A model generated the notes under the pieces. It worked only from the letters and a program-made list of their open reading frames with translations, was not told the DNA's origin and ran no database searches. 64,000 bases of DNA from Sisyra terminalis (taxonomy: Eukaryota > Arthropoda > Insecta > Neuroptera > Sisyridae). The stretch lies in the NCBI GenBank assembly GCA_958496175.1, contig OY292274.1, positions 62,382,630-62,446,629 of the forward strand, in the 5' to 3' direction. The position numbers and the translations under genes were made by a program. This document shows positions 47,515-60,399 of this stretch, in pieces (the first letter of the stretch is position 1; each line of letters starts with the position of its first letter).

Positions 47515-48399
47515 GGATCATCTAATACACATAAATACATTTATATAAATGACTTACGATTGCTTTACATAATAATAATTAAGTATCATAAATTTGGGTG
47601 CCAAAAGCAGTATTAATTACTTTAGTTTTCTTAGTGTTGCAAATAATAGTTATTTGTTCTTATCCAATTACATATCCTTTTTAAAATTTTTAATATAACA
47701 CGTTATTGTTTTCATGTCATTAGGTAATTGTTAATTAATTTATAAACCTACATACTATGCATTTTTAGAGCGAATTATTTTATTAATTATGGGAAGGATT
47801 AACATCATATGGTATATCTACTATTAACCACTTTCTTTGAATTTAAACTTTAACATTCTTCATAATTGTAGCAAAGTGCACTAACAATGAAAGACTCTTT
47901 GATTCTTTGACGGGAAGACTTTAAATTATATGAACTTGTTTTTCTTAGCAATTTAGTTTGAATAGAAGCTACTGTCTTTACAGAGTTGTTATATGCACCT
48001 CCCCAAGCTATAATACCAAACTTAATTATACTTTCATACAAACCATGGTAAATTACTTTTAAAACAGAAGGATTGAGATGTTGACTTAATTTGTAGAAAA
48101 TAAATGTAAAGTACTTGATTTTTTTCCATTTCATGTAGCTATCGAAATATAAGCCTAAATATTTACATTTAGAAACTCTTGTTAGAAGCTTATTTTTTAT
48201 GGAAAGTAAAATTCCACAAGGAGACTGTCCTCATAACTACCAAAAGTATTATAGTTAGATTTATCAATTTTAAGTAACATTTGATTGACCTGAACAACCC
48301 AACTTATCTAGCCCTCCATTTAAGCCCACTTTTACTTCGTTCCTATTATTACCCGTCCATAACACTGCAGTATCATCAGTAACAATAGCATTATTCAAT

Positions 48400-48568
48400 T
48401 ATTTTGTAATTATTTTAATTTTTTATAGAAGTCTGATGAAGTTACGATACGTAACGAAACGTAGCTAATTGAATAGTAAAAATATTAAATAAAAAAACCG
48501 ATCCTAAACAAGCTGAATTGTCTTCTTATTTAAAAAAATAAAAGCTGAGATCTGAATTTTATCATCTA
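48400..48568 (+). repeat. solo F1 repeat with one hammerhead-like motif, copy d
   Basis: It is inserted in the RT relic and bounded by ATTATTCAAT at 48390-48399 and, beyond the Helitron, TTATTCAAT at 50695-50703. The motif (about 48427-48467) has CTGATGA, A, GTTACG/CGTAAC around ATA, GAA, ACGT, A. The duplication shows that this repeat moves as a short, 5'-variable unit, in line with retrotransposition. Confidence 0.7.
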
Positions 48569-50694
48569 CTAGCTAAACCCGGCAGACGTTGTTCTGCCAG
48601 CCAATAGTTGTAAATAGATAAATTGAATTTAGGAAAAAAATGCTTGAGAATTATTTGAATCACCTCCCTTATCAACCCGCAGAATCCCTCGTTGTACCAA
48701 TTATAACAATTATACAATTATATAAATCAATTACGTTTTGAAAACCTCTACTTCTAAAAACTACTATACGATCATAACAATGAAGTATTGACAGTTAACG
48801 ACTATTGTATCGGCCGTTGAAAAAGCCGTTTTTTTGCGTTCGCAGGTATATTACTGACGCAAGAAAAGATAAAAACAATCATTAAAGCGGATTACATATC
48901 GTGATAAAATTTGAGCTAAATGGATGCAAAACTTTTTGAGTTTTTGAAATCTACACAAACCAACACAACAATTCTATATACGTAGATAAAACATAGATTA
49001 TTCATTGTTTATTTAAATCAGAGATTGTCAGAGGTGGCCAACCCGCGAGATGCATCAGACTTTTATAAAATGTAAACATTTTATAATGACCATAGTGGTG
49101 AAAATCAATATATTATAAATTTTTACATTGTATCTAAATTCAGTATGGAGAATTTGAGATATAACTTCAAAAATGGTCCATGGAGTTATGATGTATTTCC
49201 GAAGTGACCCGCAATACAATTTAGGTTGGTCACTCCTGATTTAAAATATGCTGATTGTTTGATATCTTAAAAAAGAACATAGGTATTCAATTAAAGAGTC
49301 CAATTTATATCCAATTAATGAATGTCCATTTAATAATTTTAATCGGGCTCCCTCTAAAGGCAACTTTTATTAATAATAATTAAACGTAAATTGGCAACAT
49401 TTTCTTCCGTAGAAAAATTATTTGAACTTAATTACGAAGTTTCTATCAAAAACAGATAAGCTGCTTTTAAATTGGAACCGAAAAAAATTTTGGTACACCT
49501 ATTTAGATGAGACTTGTTTGTGACCTTTATACTTATTTTTGGCGAAACACGCCTAAGATGTACCTGAAAACAAATTATTGTGAAAATCAATAAACCTGTT
49601 ATTGAATCATATGAAAGAATGCAGGTAGGCAGAAATTTACGTTCGAATTATCGACCTTTGATCCATAATGATCAATATTGTGACCGAAACCGACTTAATT
49701 CCAAGTTGGTGTGAAATTGCAAAAGATTCTCTACCTGCTATCAACGGATGGTATAAAATAGCATACTAAAAGTTTGAAGGCCAAAATGTGTGAAAAAGGT
49801 AGAATCAAAGGTGTCACTTATGGATTCGGAAAGAGTTGTTAATGTATTTATAATTGACAACAAATAATAAATACCTCAAACTGGTTCCAAATTCCTTAAA
49901 CGATATATTAAAAGCTGCCATTTTCTCATGTTGACCTCATATGCATACGAAAAATCCTTAAATTCTCACTTATATATGAGTTTAAAGACATACATAGATA
50001 TTTCTTAACATATTTTTGTATTTGTGTCTTTCAAAATTGAATTGTTTTTTTGGCCAATTCGATCCAAAGATTGCTATTAATCAGGGACTGGAAGCTTACT
50101 GGAAATATTCCTGTTTTCTTTAGTACTTCCTTAAACATATTTGTTTTATGGGCGAAACGACATCATTTGTCAACTAATATTTAGTTTTTGAATATTGGCC
50201 AAGGAGTTTTTACAATAATTTCCTATCCCATAAACTAATGAGCGTAATGGATTTAGTGATGGGACCAATTGGGGAAATTTTACTTTTTCACCAGCACAAC
50301 ATAACCCAGTAGATTCGCTGCTATATTTTGACGCCTTGCAATATTGTCAAATGATTGTGATTTCCCCAATTGTTCCATATTACAATAAATATTATGTAAA
50401 ATATGTAAATAACACATAAATTAAATAAATTAAAATGTCAAATTCAAACGTTGCTAAGTGTTTTTCAAAAAAAATCACAGGCATCAATGATTACAAATAG
50501 TATATAGGCAAGTAAGCGTAAAAATTTGCCGAAGACGTCGAGGAACATCTTAATCTTCTAGAGGTATAAAATATACTTTATATCCAATTCCCATGCCTAC
50601 CGAATATACATAGAAAATTTCATGAAAATTGGTCCAGCCGTTCTTGAGTTATAAATAGTGTAACTAACACGACTTTCTTTTATATATATATAGA
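48569..50694 (-). mobile_element. non-autonomous Helitron, family H2, complete
   Basis: Read on the minus strand it starts TCTATATATATATAAAAGAA and ends GGGTTTAGCTAG. The 3' CTAG is preceded by the perfect hairpin GGCAGA-ACAACG-TCTGCC about ten bases upstream. The host dinucleotide is A (48568) and T (50695), as for Helitrons. No Rep/helicase is recognisable. It is inserted exactly at the junction between the F1 repeat and its target duplication. A related copy in plus orientation is at about 57870-60399. Confidence 0.82.
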
Positions 50695-51075
50695 TTATTC
50701 AATAAAACATCAAAGATGCCAATGATGTACAAAATAAAGTGTAGGGGACCAAGTATAGTGCCCTGGGGACTTCCTACTTTAACCGTTTTAGTTTCATTTA
50801 CACAATTAGCTAGCCTGACATATTATTTTCTATTAAGCAAGTTGTTTTTTAAAAGGTCATGCGGCAGTCCACAAATACCTTTCCTCCAAAGTTTATCCAA
50901 TAAAATTCCTTGATTTACAGTGTCGGAAGCTTTCGCAAGGTCTAAAAATGCAATAACTACATGTTGATTATTATTAATATTGTTGTATATAAAGTTAGAG
51001 AACATCATTAATGTCTCTGTTTTTCGTGAAACCAAATTGCTTATCAGGAATTAGGTTATTATATATATTTAAAAG

Positions 51076-52849
51076 AATATATTTTCCTTAAAAATAAGAG
51101 CATTTTCAGTGATGATTTATAAACTAGAGATAATTGACTAAAAATTGGTAAAAATCATCTTATATTGGAAACTATTGTATTTCTAATTTTCTGTCCCCAA
51201 ATATCGAAGAAATATATAATAACCCAATAAAATAAGAAACTTAACAAAGTTAAACTAAAATAGTTTCACTATCTCCAACAATAGATCAAATGAAAACCAT
51301 GCATAAAACTTAATGCGATCAGCGTTTCTCAACATTTAATTTTATAATATATTCCGGTTTTATTTTTCATTGTAATTTGGTTGTTCTCCAATGGTTTAAT
51401 TTTTTTTTTAATATATAAATATTATATTTACTCTCAATCCGCTCCCATTTAAAAAATCACTTTTTTAAATGAACATTTTTAATTCTTTTGAAAAAGGAAA
51501 CCAATAGAATATGAAGCTCGTAAAATAAATTATCCAAAAGTTTTCTTTGCCAACAATCAAAACTGAACATTTTTATGTGAACGAAAATGTCACACGTTTT
51601 CTCTCGAGATTTTACCGGTGTGCCAGTTAATGTCAAAATTAGTGATTTTCTAAACTCGAAACAATTTTCCTTAGTCTCAGTAAAGCCCTTAAATTACAAA
51701 GGAAAATACTATCAATCATAAAGCCTTTTACTTCATAAGTTTGTTCTCATTATTTAACTATTACGTATAGTTTTAATAAAGTATAATATTTGTTATTGTA
51801 TTAATTAATAATTAAAACTTCAAAATAGTTTAAATTAAATTCAAATTTCGGTGCTTGGCGCCTTAGGCTATATGCACCTTTGATATATTTATATAGATAA
51901 ATGTTTTCTATTAAATATAAATTAAGGTATTTCAAATAACATTAAAATTAAGAGAGTAAATTTAAAATTGAAGTTAATCTATCTATGTTCAGGATTAATA
52001 ATTTTAAAATATAACATAATTAAATACTTTTTAACCATTTTTTATACCAATGCAGTGTTTAATAAAACAACTTCAGTTAAATATAAGTTTTTTCCATCGA
52101 AATAATTTTATTTATTTCTTTTCAAATGTGAGAAAAAAAATAATTGGAATTTGGAAAATCAATTCAATTGCGTTTTACTCTTGCGTAAAATAAGAAAATG
52201 CGTTACTTAATCGTAATATCGACAAGCATCAAAAGCAGGCATTTACTTTTAAATGTAATTTCATTGTATTCGAATTTCAATCGATTTGAAACCCGGTGAG
52301 AAAATTAAGGATCTATTCGATTCTAAACCTTAACCCACTTGTGGAAAATTTAGCACTGTTGGGAAAAAAAAATTGTAGTTTTTTTGTACGCAAAGATTTC
52401 TTTTGGATTTTTCAAAATATGGTGGTGAATAAAATCAGTTATAAAGTTATATATTAGCATAGTTCTTTCAATTGAAATATATCAAAATTAAATTTCTTTC
52501 TGTGTTTGTTAGTAAGATAATAAATTGGAAAATTCTTTTACGATTTAAAGGAAGTTTTATTTTTAGTTTGAAAATATATGAATCTCCTGGGTTTAGTAAC
52601 GATATGAAATAAAGTTCCACTTCTAATGCCTCAAATTTAAAATTATGCAACGACCCAATGCATAATTTTCCATGACTTTCTTCGACTTATATCAAATACC
52701 ACAAATCATCATGCAAGGCAAGACTGAACGTAGATTGAAAGATTTGACTTTTTGGATATGATTAAATATTTTTCTTATCAATGGTTTCAATGTTTGGCAT
52801 TCGTTTTGATATATATAACAGTTTCTCATTCATTCTATGTATTTCTGAT
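51076..52849. other. AT-rich stretch without recognisable feature
   Basis: No supported gene or element. The 60-codon minus frame at 52468-52650 has no recognisable motif. Confidence 0.4.
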
Positions 52850-53330
52850 TGAATATTAGTTGAAAACTCGATACTTTTTTCCAAGTAGTTTTATTTTTTC
52901 GATGTTTATATCTAGGCCAAGTTGTTGGCTACAAGTCGTTGCAGAATTGTCAGCAAAAATGACCGTATCATCTGCGTTTCAAATATTACTTACTTCTTAT
53001 CATATTTGAAATATTCTATGACTTCTTGGAAAATGCATTCAAAATAAATATTGATATTAGAGGTGGAGAAAAAATGCAACACTGAATTACATCTTGTGGT
53101 GTATTTGTTGCATGAAACATCAAATTTCTGACTATCTATTGCAAATTAATTCCGTATTGGTTCGATATTACTTCAATATCTTTCCCCTCTAATGAGAAAG
53201 ATATTGGAATTTTATTCAAAATTTCTATCAGTTTTCGATAACTTATTACGTGTAAACTTTCTGGTAACCAATAAAACATGCGTATATGGTACAATTCATA
53301 TTCTTTCATTGCTAAAATAAAATTTGGATA
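52850..53330 (-). pseudogene. second-type non-LTR RT relic
   Basis: The minus strand, in changing frames, gives QDVIQCCIFSPPLISIFIL (the GVxQGxxxSPLLFNIFI block) followed by NADDTVIFADNSATTCSQQL (the YADDTVxxA palm block). Spacing between the two fits an RT palm. Frameshifts and stops are common. It may belong to the same group as the relic at 1060-1395, which covers the preceding blocks. Confidence 0.55.
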
Positions 53331-53449
53331 TTGAATTCTATTAGAAGTACCGAAAAGTAATTTCGTTTTTATAGCTATAATCTTTCAATTGCCATTTATT
53401 TGCTTATGTTATTTCAAAGTGGTACATAATTTATGATTAGAGTGACTAA

Positions 53450-53945
53450 TCTATACAAATATATAAAATTCTTACGTCTGTCTGTACATTTCGATTTTGA
53501 ACCCAATTTTAGAGTAAATATTTGTTTCAAGAGACCCTTATTCTAAATTTAACATTTTTAAAATTTTTGTCTGTCTGTCTGTCTGTCTGTGTGTCCCGAT
53601 TTAACTAAAGAACGGAACAACCGAATTTAATGAAATTTGGTATTAAGATACAACACAATTTTCCACACATATTAGGCTACTTATTATTCCTCATAAATAA
53701 TAAAGGAAGGTATTCCTTAGGGATGAAACAAAAAATTTTTACTTTAGATAGAGGAGTTATGTATCATTGGAAGGGTAATTAAAACTTGGATTATAATCTG
53801 TGAAAAATATTTTTAGTTGAACTGATAAAAATCAGAGTAAAATAAGAAAAATTAAAATTTTCATATACCACTACAAAAAGCAAATCGAAAAAGAAAATAT
53901 AATCAACACCTACGTTACGCAGACGAAGTTGCGGGGATCAGCTAG
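53450..53945 (+). mobile_element. non-autonomous Helitron H1, short copy
   Basis: It begins TCTATACAAATATATAAAAT after a host A and ends GACGAAGTTGCGGGGATCAG-CTAG before T. At 496 bp it is the shortest copy with both ends in the window. The CTGTCTGTCTGTCTGTGTGT run is a microsatellite seeded inside the element. Confidence 0.8.
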
Positions 53946-54140
53946 TTATCTTATAAAACATTACAAAATATTTTTTATTCCGAAATCTATATTAAAATGC
54001 TAGGACCAAAAACCCGAAGGAATACAAATTCAGTATTGTATGCTCTAAATTTCACAGCGACGCAAGCAAAGTTGTAGCTAAAAATATTTTCAATGTTTAT
54101 CTAAGTGCATTTAAAGTTCATTAATGTCAAATGAGTTCTG

Positions 54141-54858
54141 TTAAAGGTGGATCACCGTCAGAACGTAAAAAAAAAATGACTTTTTTGAAACTGCTACCAT
54201 TTTTTTTAGAGATATTAAAAAACGGTTTTCGGTCATGTAAAAGTTGAAGTTATGTCCGATATGTCCCCCTTCCCCCTTTTACAGCGCTTTGAAAAAGGGT
54301 CCTCAAAAATGAGAAGGCAAACGGGAGACAAGTTTTCTCGGAAACCGGAAGTCGGATCATGATTTTCCAAATAATGTAGGTTTTGGTAATGCGTCTTCTT
54401 GGTACTGAACCTCAAAAATCCGAAAAAAGTTGAAAATTCACAAAATAGCGCGACTTTGAAAAAAAGTTAAAAAACGACCTTTTTTGGACCTTTCCCCCTC
54501 TCCCACTTTGAGGGGGGGGAGGTTTGGCCAATTTCAGAGGCTCAGTACCAAGAAGACGTGTTGAACTATAACACTTTCCAGTTTCAAGTCAATCCGTCGG
54601 ATAGTTTCTGAGAAATCTTATCTCCCAGTTTTAAAAAGTTGATTTCGAGAAAAACGCATTTAATGTTTTTTTTTAAGATATTTTTTTATGTTATTATCAA
54701 TTTACTCAATTTTTATCAATGAAAATGCATTAATCAGCTATTCCAGGACCATATAATATATCGACAAATCCTTTTAACACGTTGTTCTTGAATGTTATAA
54801 GAAGACATTTATGGAAAAAAAAATCGATTTTTTTTTTCTGACGGTGATCCACCCTTAA
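54141..54858. mobile_element. TTAA-flanked inverted-repeat element M4, copy 2
   Basis: The ends are TTAA-AGGTGGATCACCGTCAGAA and CTGACGGTGATCCACCC-TTAA. The inverted motif CGAGAAAAACGCATTTAA lies at about 54647. It is longer than the intron copy at 43701-44324, retaining a block around CCCTCTCCCACTTTGAGGGG. Confidence 0.8.
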
Positions 54859-56903
54859 ATTCAAATTCGGTAATTTTTATTTCTCTTACTTTGGAATGCA
54901 ACGTAAAGTGGCAATTAAAAACATTTTCTATGTTTATCTAAGTGCATTATTTGGTTATTAATGCCAAATGATAATTTAAGTTTAAATTCAATAATTTTTA
55001 TTTCTCCAACTGTTGTCAACGAAGAATGGTAAAAAATTTACCCAATAAGAAGTTAAAGGAGGAAATGGTACCAAATGTAAGCCAGAAAATCGAAGATTTG
55101 TTAAATAATCTTAATCAATCTAGATCGATCAACCAAATATCTAAAAGTGCTTAAAAATGCAAGACTCCTCTTCAGAAGAAAATCTCGGGAAAAAAACCTT
55201 ATTAATTAAGAGGGAGGTGAAATTGCTGTACCCTCCATAATCGTCCAAAGTTATTTCATCAGATTTCTATTTATTTCAATCGTTATAACATTTACTAAGT
55301 GGTTAAGTAATGAAAACTTAAATGAGATTTAAAATATAATTTTTTGATATTTTCTTTAGCAATCAACTGATTTTTACTAATTTGGCATTAAAAATTTGTA
55401 TACTAGATGTCAAAACGATGACACTATTGAAGCTAGTTTTATTATTGTTTTAAAATCAAAGTTTGCAGCAAAATTTTGTGTTTTAATTGCTAATTAAAGA
55501 AACGAAACTACTTTCTGGTACTTAAGCGGATTCTCTTATCCTTATGGTATTTATATAACCAATCTGTATTCTTCTTAAATTTCTTAAGGTTTTTTTTTGT
55601 AAATTATCCTATAAATAGTTTTGAGAAATAGCTTTCAAACTCTTGATTTTTTTACAAAGGTGATAAATTCCAACTTAAGCTAATCACGTGGAAACTTTCT
55701 AGATGTGTACATTTATATACGTTGAGGATAAAAGGTCCAAAAAAAAATATTATTTGAGCTTAAAATAATCATAAAACATTTTTCAGACAGCAAATGTGGA
55801 TACAAATTAATAACGTAACAAAATAAAAAAAAATAAATATTAAAGCTTGTTACGTCAAATTTTAATTAAATTAAAAATACAAATAAATGAGTAAAAGTTT
55901 ACTTCTAAAAGAAATATCGTAAAAAATATGTATATTATATTAATAAAATATTGACATTTATTTCAATTCATGTAGAAAAAGCATTAAGGGCATGTGAAAT
56001 TAGAAAAGACTTAAGAAATCAATACCTTTTACTTGTTAATTAGCAAAAAGGTATACGGTTATGCCTCACTTAATTAAAAAATTTTACATCCTTATAGAGG
56101 TTTGACGAAAGTGAATGTTTAAATCAATTTAAATATGGAACTCCTTTTTCCTTTTTTTCGTTATTTTTAATTTTTCAATATCGAAAATTAAATTTCAAAT
56201 TTAAGCAATTGCAATTATGCTTGCGAAGGTATCTTTTCATCAAATTTCATCAAATAATTGCTTGGTTCAAAAAAAAAATAATAAAATGATGACCTACATT
56301 TTTAATTAGATGAAAAAATATTTTGAACAGAAAAATCGATTTGATTATTTGCATGTTATGCAATCATATTTAAACCGTAAAACTAAATATCTGGATGCAT
56401 ACGTTAAAAATTTTCTATATTACACCGAATTATTTTCTTAAGAAATTTCCAAAATATCTTTGACTATTTTTGAACTTTACATGTCTTTGTATCTATTCAG
56501 GCTTTAATAGATATGATATTTACGTTCTATTGGTCAGATCTGTGAAAAAACCGTAATTCGAAAGGGCAGACTTGGTAAATTTAAAATGTCACGTACAGAC
56601 TTAACTGAACAATTGCTTTTTTCTATCAAACTATTTTAGTTCAATGCTGAAATCAAATTGGAAATATTTCCACTAAAGTTTGGCAATTATGTAATTCAAT
56701 TGCGGTTAATGTTTGTTAAGTGAAACTCAAATTTAATTTTAACCACAATTAGTAGGGAATCAATCATTTTTGATTGGGAAATCAAACAATTTTCATAACT
56801 TTCCACTCAATATTTGTTAGTTTAACTCATAATGTTTATGATTTGTGGTGTATAGTTTAAAAGCTTTGGGTTCTAATGCATAAAAATTAAAACAACTAAA
56901 ACT
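54859..56903. other. AT-rich stretch without recognisable feature
   Basis: About 2 kb without a supported gene or element. Confidence 0.4.
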
Positions 56904-56904
56904 A

Positions 56905-57005
56905 TTTAAACCTATATATATAGAAAATTTCATGAAAATTGGTCCAGCCGTTCTTGAGTTACAAATAGTGTTAAATAACACGACTTTCTTTTAATATATA
57001 TTTAA
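56905..57005 (-). mobile_element. Helitron H2 5'-end fragment, minus orientation
   Basis: It holds the family 5' sequence (minus strand: AAAGAAAGTCGTGTTATTTA, CTCAAGAACGGCTGGACCAA) and stops after about 90 bases. It points away from the H2 copy starting at about 57870, with a foldback element between them. Confidence 0.6.
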
Positions 57006-57036
57006 TATATATATATATATAATATATATATATTAG

Positions 57037-57852
57037 AGTAATTTTTTTTTTGGGAATATTTTTTTTTGCTCTCATGTCGAAATTTTGTTGGAAATTCTTC
57101 AAAAAAAATTCCCTGAAAGTTTGACCTCTTAATATTAATATCACGTACTCGCTCATAGCGTGTGAATATTTTCCATTTGAAATACACGTAAACTTTGATT
57201 TTTTTTTTATATTTTTATAGATCAGCGGCATTTTATGATATCGCCTCGCTCGGGATTTTTTTACAATTGTATGCTCTACAAAAGTGCCTATTGCGGTAAA
57301 ATCGAAATTTACACGGGCGAGGTAGTACGGGTCACTAAACCTAGATTTTTCATAGATTTCTCGTTTTTCTCTCAGTACCTCAAGAATTACAAGACCTACA
57401 GAAAAAATGTAAATAGCAAGTTTATAGAAAATTTAATTTCCTACATTCCTACAAAAAAGTTCCCGAAAACGAAATAACTAAGATCGATATTTCTCGAGAT
57501 ATTGAGCCTTGAATTTCTCTTACTATAAAATTTTTACGGATTATTGAGTAAAATTTAAGAAAATATTGATTTTTTATTCCTTATTAAAAATAGGCACTTT
57601 TGTAGAGCATACAATTGTAAAAAAATCCCAACTTTGAGCGAGGCGATACCATAAAATGCCGCTGAGCTATAAAAATTTAAAAAAAAATCAAAGTTTACGT
57701 GTATTTTAAATGGAAAATATTCACACGCTGTGAGCGAGTACTTAATATTAATATTAAGACCTCAAACTTTCAGGGATTTTTTTTTGAAGTATTTCCAACA
57801 AAATTTCGGCATGGGAGCAAAAAAAAAATAGTACCAAAAAAAAATCACCGTA
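57037..57852. mobile_element. foldback element FB-B between two Helitron 5' ends
   Basis: The left arm (57037-57270) and right arm (about 57600-57852) are inverse and include TTCCCTGAAAGTTTGACCTC with the TTAATATTAATA block, and GCTCTACAAAAGTGCCTATT. The related half-element is at 36346-36888. TA-rich tracts lie on both sides. Confidence 0.75.
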
Positions 57853-57869
57853 ATTTATATATATATATA

Positions 57870-60399
57870 TTAATATATACTAAATATATATTAAATATAT
57901 ATTAATAGAAAGTCGTGTTAGTTAACACTATTTATAACTCAAGAACGGCTGGACCAATTTTCATAAAATTTTCTATGTATATTCGTTAGACATGGGAGTC
58001 GGATATAAAGTATATTTTATACCACTAGAAGATTAAGATGTCCCTCGACATCTTCTGCAAATTTTTACGCCAACTTGCCTATATACTATTTGTAATCATT
58101 GATGCATGTGATTTATTTTGAAAAACGCCAACGTTTGAATTTGGCATTTTTATTTATTTAATTTATGTGTTATTTACAAATTTAACTTAATATTTATTGT
58201 AATATGGAACACTTGGGAAAATGACAATCATTTGCCAATATTGTAAGGCGTAAAAATATAGCGGTGAATCTATTGGGCTATGTTGTACTGGTGAAAAAGT
58301 AAAATTACCCCAATTGGTCCCATCACTAGATCCATTACTCTCATTAGTCTATGGGATAGGAAATGATTGAAAAAACTCCTTGTCCAATATTAAAAATCTA
58401 AAAAGGAGTTTACAAATGATGTCGTTTCGCCCATAAAACAAATATGTTTAAGGAAGTACTAAAGAAAACAGGAATATTTCCAGTAAGCTTCCAGTCCCAA
58501 ATAGACAAATACAAAAATATGTTTTGAAATATCTATATATGTCTTTAAACTCATAGATAGGTGAGAATTTAAGGATTTTTCGTACGCATATGAGTTTTAA
58601 CATGCTTAATGTTTTTAAGGGTTTAAATTGAAATAAGTTAAATGCAATGTATATTAATTTAATTGTTAATAATAATTGTTATTATTAGTAATTTAACAAT
58701 CAAAAATGTAGCAATATTACCGATATCAATTAATTTTCGCAATTCGTTTTTAGGTGGAACGAAGTTAACCGGGTCCTCTGATATTTGGCAAAAAAATATT
58801 TGCATATAACATAATCAAGTACATAGCAATCGTAACACAGGCAATTGGTAAAACGATTTATTTTTTAAATGAATTTTATATTATTACCATACCCAAAAGA
58901 ATTTAATGAAACCATGAAATGAAATTGAAATTTGGTTTGTTTGTCAAAACATTAAACATATTATTAAATTGTATATATACGAAAAATTCAAGCGTGTGCT
59001 CAACTGTTGATATGAAATACCATAGTACAAGCTTGAAGGCCAAAATGAGAGAATGGCAGCTTTAAATATGTCGTTTAAAGAATTTGGAACCAGTTTAAGA
59101 TATTTATTATTTGTTGGCAATTATGAAAACATTAACACCTGATTCCGAATTCATTAGTAACTCCTTTGAATCGATATTTATCTCACATTTTGGCCTTCTA
59201 CTATGTTATCTCATACCACCCGTTGAGATCAGGTAAAATTCCTTTCAATTTCCCAACAGCTTGGAATTAAGCCGGTTTCGGTCACAATAATGATAATTAT
59301 AAATCAAAGGTCGATAATTGGAACGTAAATTTCTGCCTACCTGCATTCTTTCGTATGATTCAATAACAGGTTTATTGATTTTGATAATATTTTGTTTTCA
59401 GGTACATCTTACGCGTGTTTCGCAAAAAAATAACTATAAAGGTCACTAACAAGTCTAATCTTAATAGTTGTACCAATATTTTATTCTGGTTTTACTTTCG
59501 GTTCCAATTTAAAGACAGCTTTACTGTTTTGATAGAAACTTTGTAATTAAGTTCAAGTAATTTTCTTCGAAAGAAAAGGTTGCCTATTTATGTTTAATTC
59601 TTAATAATAAAAGTTGCATTTAGAAGAAGCCCGATTAAAATAATTAAATGGACATCCAATTGGATATAAATTGGATTCTTTAATTAAAAAATTATGTTTT
59701 TTAAAGATATCAAACAAGCATTTTTAAATCAGAAGTGGCCAACCCAAATTGTATTGCGGGTCACTTCGAAAATCATCATAACTCTGCGAGCCACCATTAA
59801 AGTAATATCTCAAATTCTCCATACTAAATTTAGATACACTGTAAACATTTATTATATATTGATTTTCACCACTATGGTCATTATAAAATGTATGCATTTT
59901 ATAAAAGTCTGATGCATCTTGCGGGTTGGCCACCTCTGACAATCTCTGATTGAAATAAACAATGAATAATCTATGTTTTATTTACTTATATAGAATTGTT
60001 ATGTTGGTTTGTGTAGATTTCAAAAACTCAAAAAGTTTTGCATCGATTTAGCTCAAATTTTGTCACGATATTTAATCCGCTTTAATGATTGTTTTATCTT
60101 TTCTTGCGTCAGTAATATACCTGCGATCGCAAAAAAACCGCTTTTTCAACGGTCAATACAATAACCGTTAATTTTCAATACTTCATTGTTATGATAGTAT
60201 AGTGATTTTTAGAAGTAGAGGTTCTCAAAATGTAATTTATTAATGTATATATTGAAAATGAATTATAATTGGTACAACGAGGGATGCTGCGGGTTGATAA
60301 GGGAGGTGATTCTGATAATTCTCAAGCTTTTTTTCCTAAATTCAATTTATCTATTTACAACTATTGGCTGGCAGGACAACGTCTACCGGGCTTAGCTAT
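57870..60399 (+). mobile_element. non-autonomous Helitron H2, second copy, decayed end
   Basis: The 5' region AGAAAGTCGTGTTAGTTAAC matches the copy at 48569-50694 in inverse orientation, and similarity continues through GGGTTGGCCACCTCTGAC to the 3' end. The terminal hairpin has decayed to GGCAGG-ACAACG-TCTACC and CTAG to CTAT. The short opposite-strand frames at 59694-59942 are chance frames in the element. Confidence 0.75.

Larger units (their letters stand above)
47830..51075 (-). pseudogene. jockey/CR1-type RT relic split by nested insertions
   Basis: On the minus strand, 51075-50695 reads LIPDKQFGFTKN, VVIAFLDLAKASDTVNQGIL, LDKLWRKGICG and GSPQGTILGPLHFILYIIGI. After the insertions, 48399-47850 reads NAIVTDDTAVLWTG (catalytic YADD altered to VTDD), VSKCKYLGLYFDSYMKW and PSVLKVIYHGLYESIIKFGI. 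The frame resumes exactly once the 9- or 10-bp target duplication TTATTCAAT is collapsed. Endonuclease and 5' ORF are absent, and stops are few. The fragment at 33288-33632 is the same family. Confidence 0.85.

Noticed and set aside
53560..53600. CTGT microsatellite as an independent feature
   Set aside because: It is part of the Helitron H1 sequence, and shorter versions occur at the same place in other copies.
36194..57905. Repeated frames beginning MYFKW or MYFQ (36194-36499, 45243-45428, 46163-46444, 57002-57187, 57699-57905)
   Set aside because: All lie in the arms of foldback families FB-B and FB-B2 and read through homopolymers. They are products of the repeats, not genes.
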